From the NCBI RefSeq assembly GCF_933775445.1, contig NW_026089428.1:372001-436000 (forward strand): DNA of 64,000 nucleotides. Direction: 5' to 3'. The notes under the pieces were generated by a model, which saw only the letters and a program-made list of their open reading frames with translations, was not told the DNA's origin and did not search any database. The position numbers and the translations under genes were made by a program. This document shows positions 62,690-64,000 of the stretch, piece by piece. Source of the DNA: Argentina anserina (taxonomy: Eukaryota > Streptophyta > Magnoliopsida > Rosales > Rosaceae). Positions within the stretch are counted from its first letter, which is position 1. Each line of letters opens with the position of its first letter.

Positions 62690-64000
62690 GATGCGAGTTT
62701 CTATTGAATTTGAGAGTTTTGCAAGTGTGGGAGTGTGTTTCTTTCAAACTGAGTATCTTTACATCGTTTGCGTATCTTTACTATTCCAATTGTGTATCTT
62801 TACATCGTTTGCGTATCTTTACTATTCCAATTGTGTATCTTTTCATTTCTCGTTTGAGTATCTTTCTGTAAGGCTTCTGATGCGAGTTTCTATTGTATTT
62901 GAGAGTTTTGCAAGTGTGGGAGTGGGTTTCTTTCAAACTGAGTATCTTTACATCGTTTGCGTATCTTTACTATTCCAATTGTGTATCTTTACATCGTTTC
63001 CGTATCTTTACTATTCCAACTGTGTATCTTTTCATTTCTCGTTTGAGTATCTTTCTGTAAGGCTTCTGATGCGAGTTTATATTGTATTTGAGAGTTTTGC
63101 AAGTGTGGGAGTGTGTTTCTTTCAAACTGAGTATCTTTACATCGTTTGCGTATCTTTCCTATTCCAATTGTGTATCTTTACATCGTTTGCGTATCTTTAC
63201 TATTCCAATTGTGTATCTTTTCATTTCTCGTTTGAGTATCTTTCTGTAAGGCTTCTGATGCGAGTTTCTATTGTATTTAGGAGTTTTGCAAGTGTGGGAG
63301 TGTGTTTTATTCAAACTGAGTATCTTTACATCGTTTGCGTGTCTTTACTACTCCTATTGTGTATCTTTACATCGTTTGCGTATCTTTACTATTCCAATTG
63401 TGTATCTTTTCATTTCTCGTTTCAGTATCTTTCTGTAAGGCTTCTGATGCGAGTTTCTATTGTATTTGAGAGTTTTGCAAGTGTGGGAGTGTGTTTCTTT
63501 CAAACTGAGTATCTTTACATCGTTTGCGTATCTTTACTATTCCAATTGTGTATCTTTACATCGTTTGCGTATCTTTACTATTCCAATTGTGTATCTTTTC
63601 ATTTCTCGTTTGAGTATCTTTCTGTAAGGCTTCTGATGCGAGTTTCTATTGTATTTGAGAGTTTTGCAAGTGTGGGAGTGGGTTTCTTTCAAACTGAGTA
63701 TCTTTACATCGTTTGCGTCTCTTTACTATTCCAATTGTGTATCTTTACATCGTTTGCGTATCTTTACTATTCCAACTGTGTATCTTTTCATTTCTCGTTT
63801 GAGTATCTTTCTGTAAGGCTTCTGATGCGAGTTTATATTGTATTTGAGAGTTTTGCAAGTGTGGGAGTGTGTTTCTTTCAAACTGAGTATCTTTACATCG
63901 TTTGCGTATCTTTCCTATTCCAATTGTGTATCTTTACATCGTTTGCGTATCTTTACTATTCCAATTGTGTATCTTTTCATTTCTCGTTTGAGTATCTTTC
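62690..64000 (+). repeat. 2417-bp HOR, next copy, cut by window end
   Basis: Opens with the ATTGAATTTG unit (62690), GAGTGGGTTTC with CGTTTCCG (62879), GTTTATATT (63068), TTTAGGAG with GCGTGTCTTT (63257), standard (63446), GAGTGGGTTTC with GCGTCTCTTT (63635) and a partial GTTTATATT unit from 63824. The array runs on beyond the window. Confidence 0.87.

Larger units (their letters stand above)
1..64000 (+). repeat. Satellite DNA array, 189-bp monomer, spans entire window
   Basis: Every line of the sequence is the same T-rich unit repeated head-to-tail. Monomer starts (GATGCGAG or GAGACGAG) fall at 78, 268, 457, 646, 835 and so on to 63824, giving 338 complete units. Nearly all spacings are 189 bp; the rest are 148/149, 190, 230/231 or 271. 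No unit is inverted, and I found no unique sequence, transposon, tRNA, rRNA or telomeric repeat between units. A consensus unit holds 89 T, 35 A, 35 G and 30 C. The family is not one I recognise. A centromeric, pericentromeric or other heterochromatic position is plausible from the architecture but not shown by the sequence. Neither array edge is in the window, so the true length is unknown. Confidence 0.98.

Noticed and set aside
1..64000. CRISPR array
   Set aside because: Direct repeats are present, but there are no unique spacers: both parts of the 189-bp period are repeated. The unit is far longer than a CRISPR repeat-spacer unit and there are no cas genes.
1..64000. CENP-B box or telomeric repeat in the monomer
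   Set aside because: No TTCG-N-CGGG arrangement occurs in the consensus (it contains no CGGG), and no TTAGGG-type tract was seen. Absence of a CENP-B box does not exclude a centromere.
1..64000. Transposon, LTR or rDNA spacer origin
   Set aside because: No terminal repeats, transposase or reverse transcriptase fragments, rRNA sequence or target-site duplications were seen. A spacer origin cannot be excluded without flanks, but nothing supports it.
1..64000. Whole window as an assembly artefact (a single read looped or duplicated)
   Set aside because: HOR copies differ by private substitutions, different 41-bp numbers and different monomer orders, which simple duplication of one read would not produce. 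Local collapse or expansion errors remain possible.

Overview
The whole window is one uninterrupted tandem satellite array. I see no protein-coding gene, RNA gene, transposon or unique sequence from base 1 to base 64000. The basic unit is a 189-bp monomer, about 34% GC, and all copies lie head-to-tail in the same orientation. Marking each unit at its GATGCGAG (or GAGACGAG) start, I count 339 starts from 78 to 63824: 338 complete monomers plus a partial one at each window edge. Each monomer holds two tandem copies of a 41-bp subrepeat, a diverged 44-bp third copy and a 63-bp segment without an obvious internal repeat. Gain or loss of 41-bp units gives monomers of 148, 230 and 271 bp beside the standard 189 bp.

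The array looks eukaryotic: large, homogenised, with higher-order repeats (HORs) and a unit near nucleosome-repeat length, as in centromeric or other heterochromatic satellites. I do not recognise the family and cannot name the organism. CpG is not depleted (6 per 189-bp monomer, about what base composition predicts), which argues weakly against a heavily methylated vertebrate-type genome.

Layout by shared monomer variants. (1) 1-16853: a shuffled mosaic of multi-monomer modules, here called A (10-11 monomers), B (6-7), C (5) and D (2-4). (2) 16854-21488: a disturbed zone rich in short 148/149-bp monomers and +1 indels. (3) 21489-26973: early copies of the inner HOR, with a roughly 2.08-kb, 11-monomer repeat. 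(4) 26974-44326: a 13-monomer, 2458-bp HOR in full, expanded (15, 19) and contracted (12, 5, 3) forms. (5) 44327-52561: a 20-monomer HOR followed by an 11-monomer deletion derivative and a 12-13-monomer partial copy. (6) 52562-64000: a 13-monomer, 2417-bp HOR, then a 27-monomer expanded block with internal 945-bp duplications. The outer blocks at 25460-26973 and 52183-53696 share the same monomer order, so regions 4-5 look like an expansion nested inside an older array.

Long open frames (up to 1721 codons) exist only because 189 is 63 codons and one frame of the consensus has no stop. They break wherever a monomer length is not a multiple of three, and I do not annotate them as genes. All comparisons were made by eye; no identity percentages were computed.
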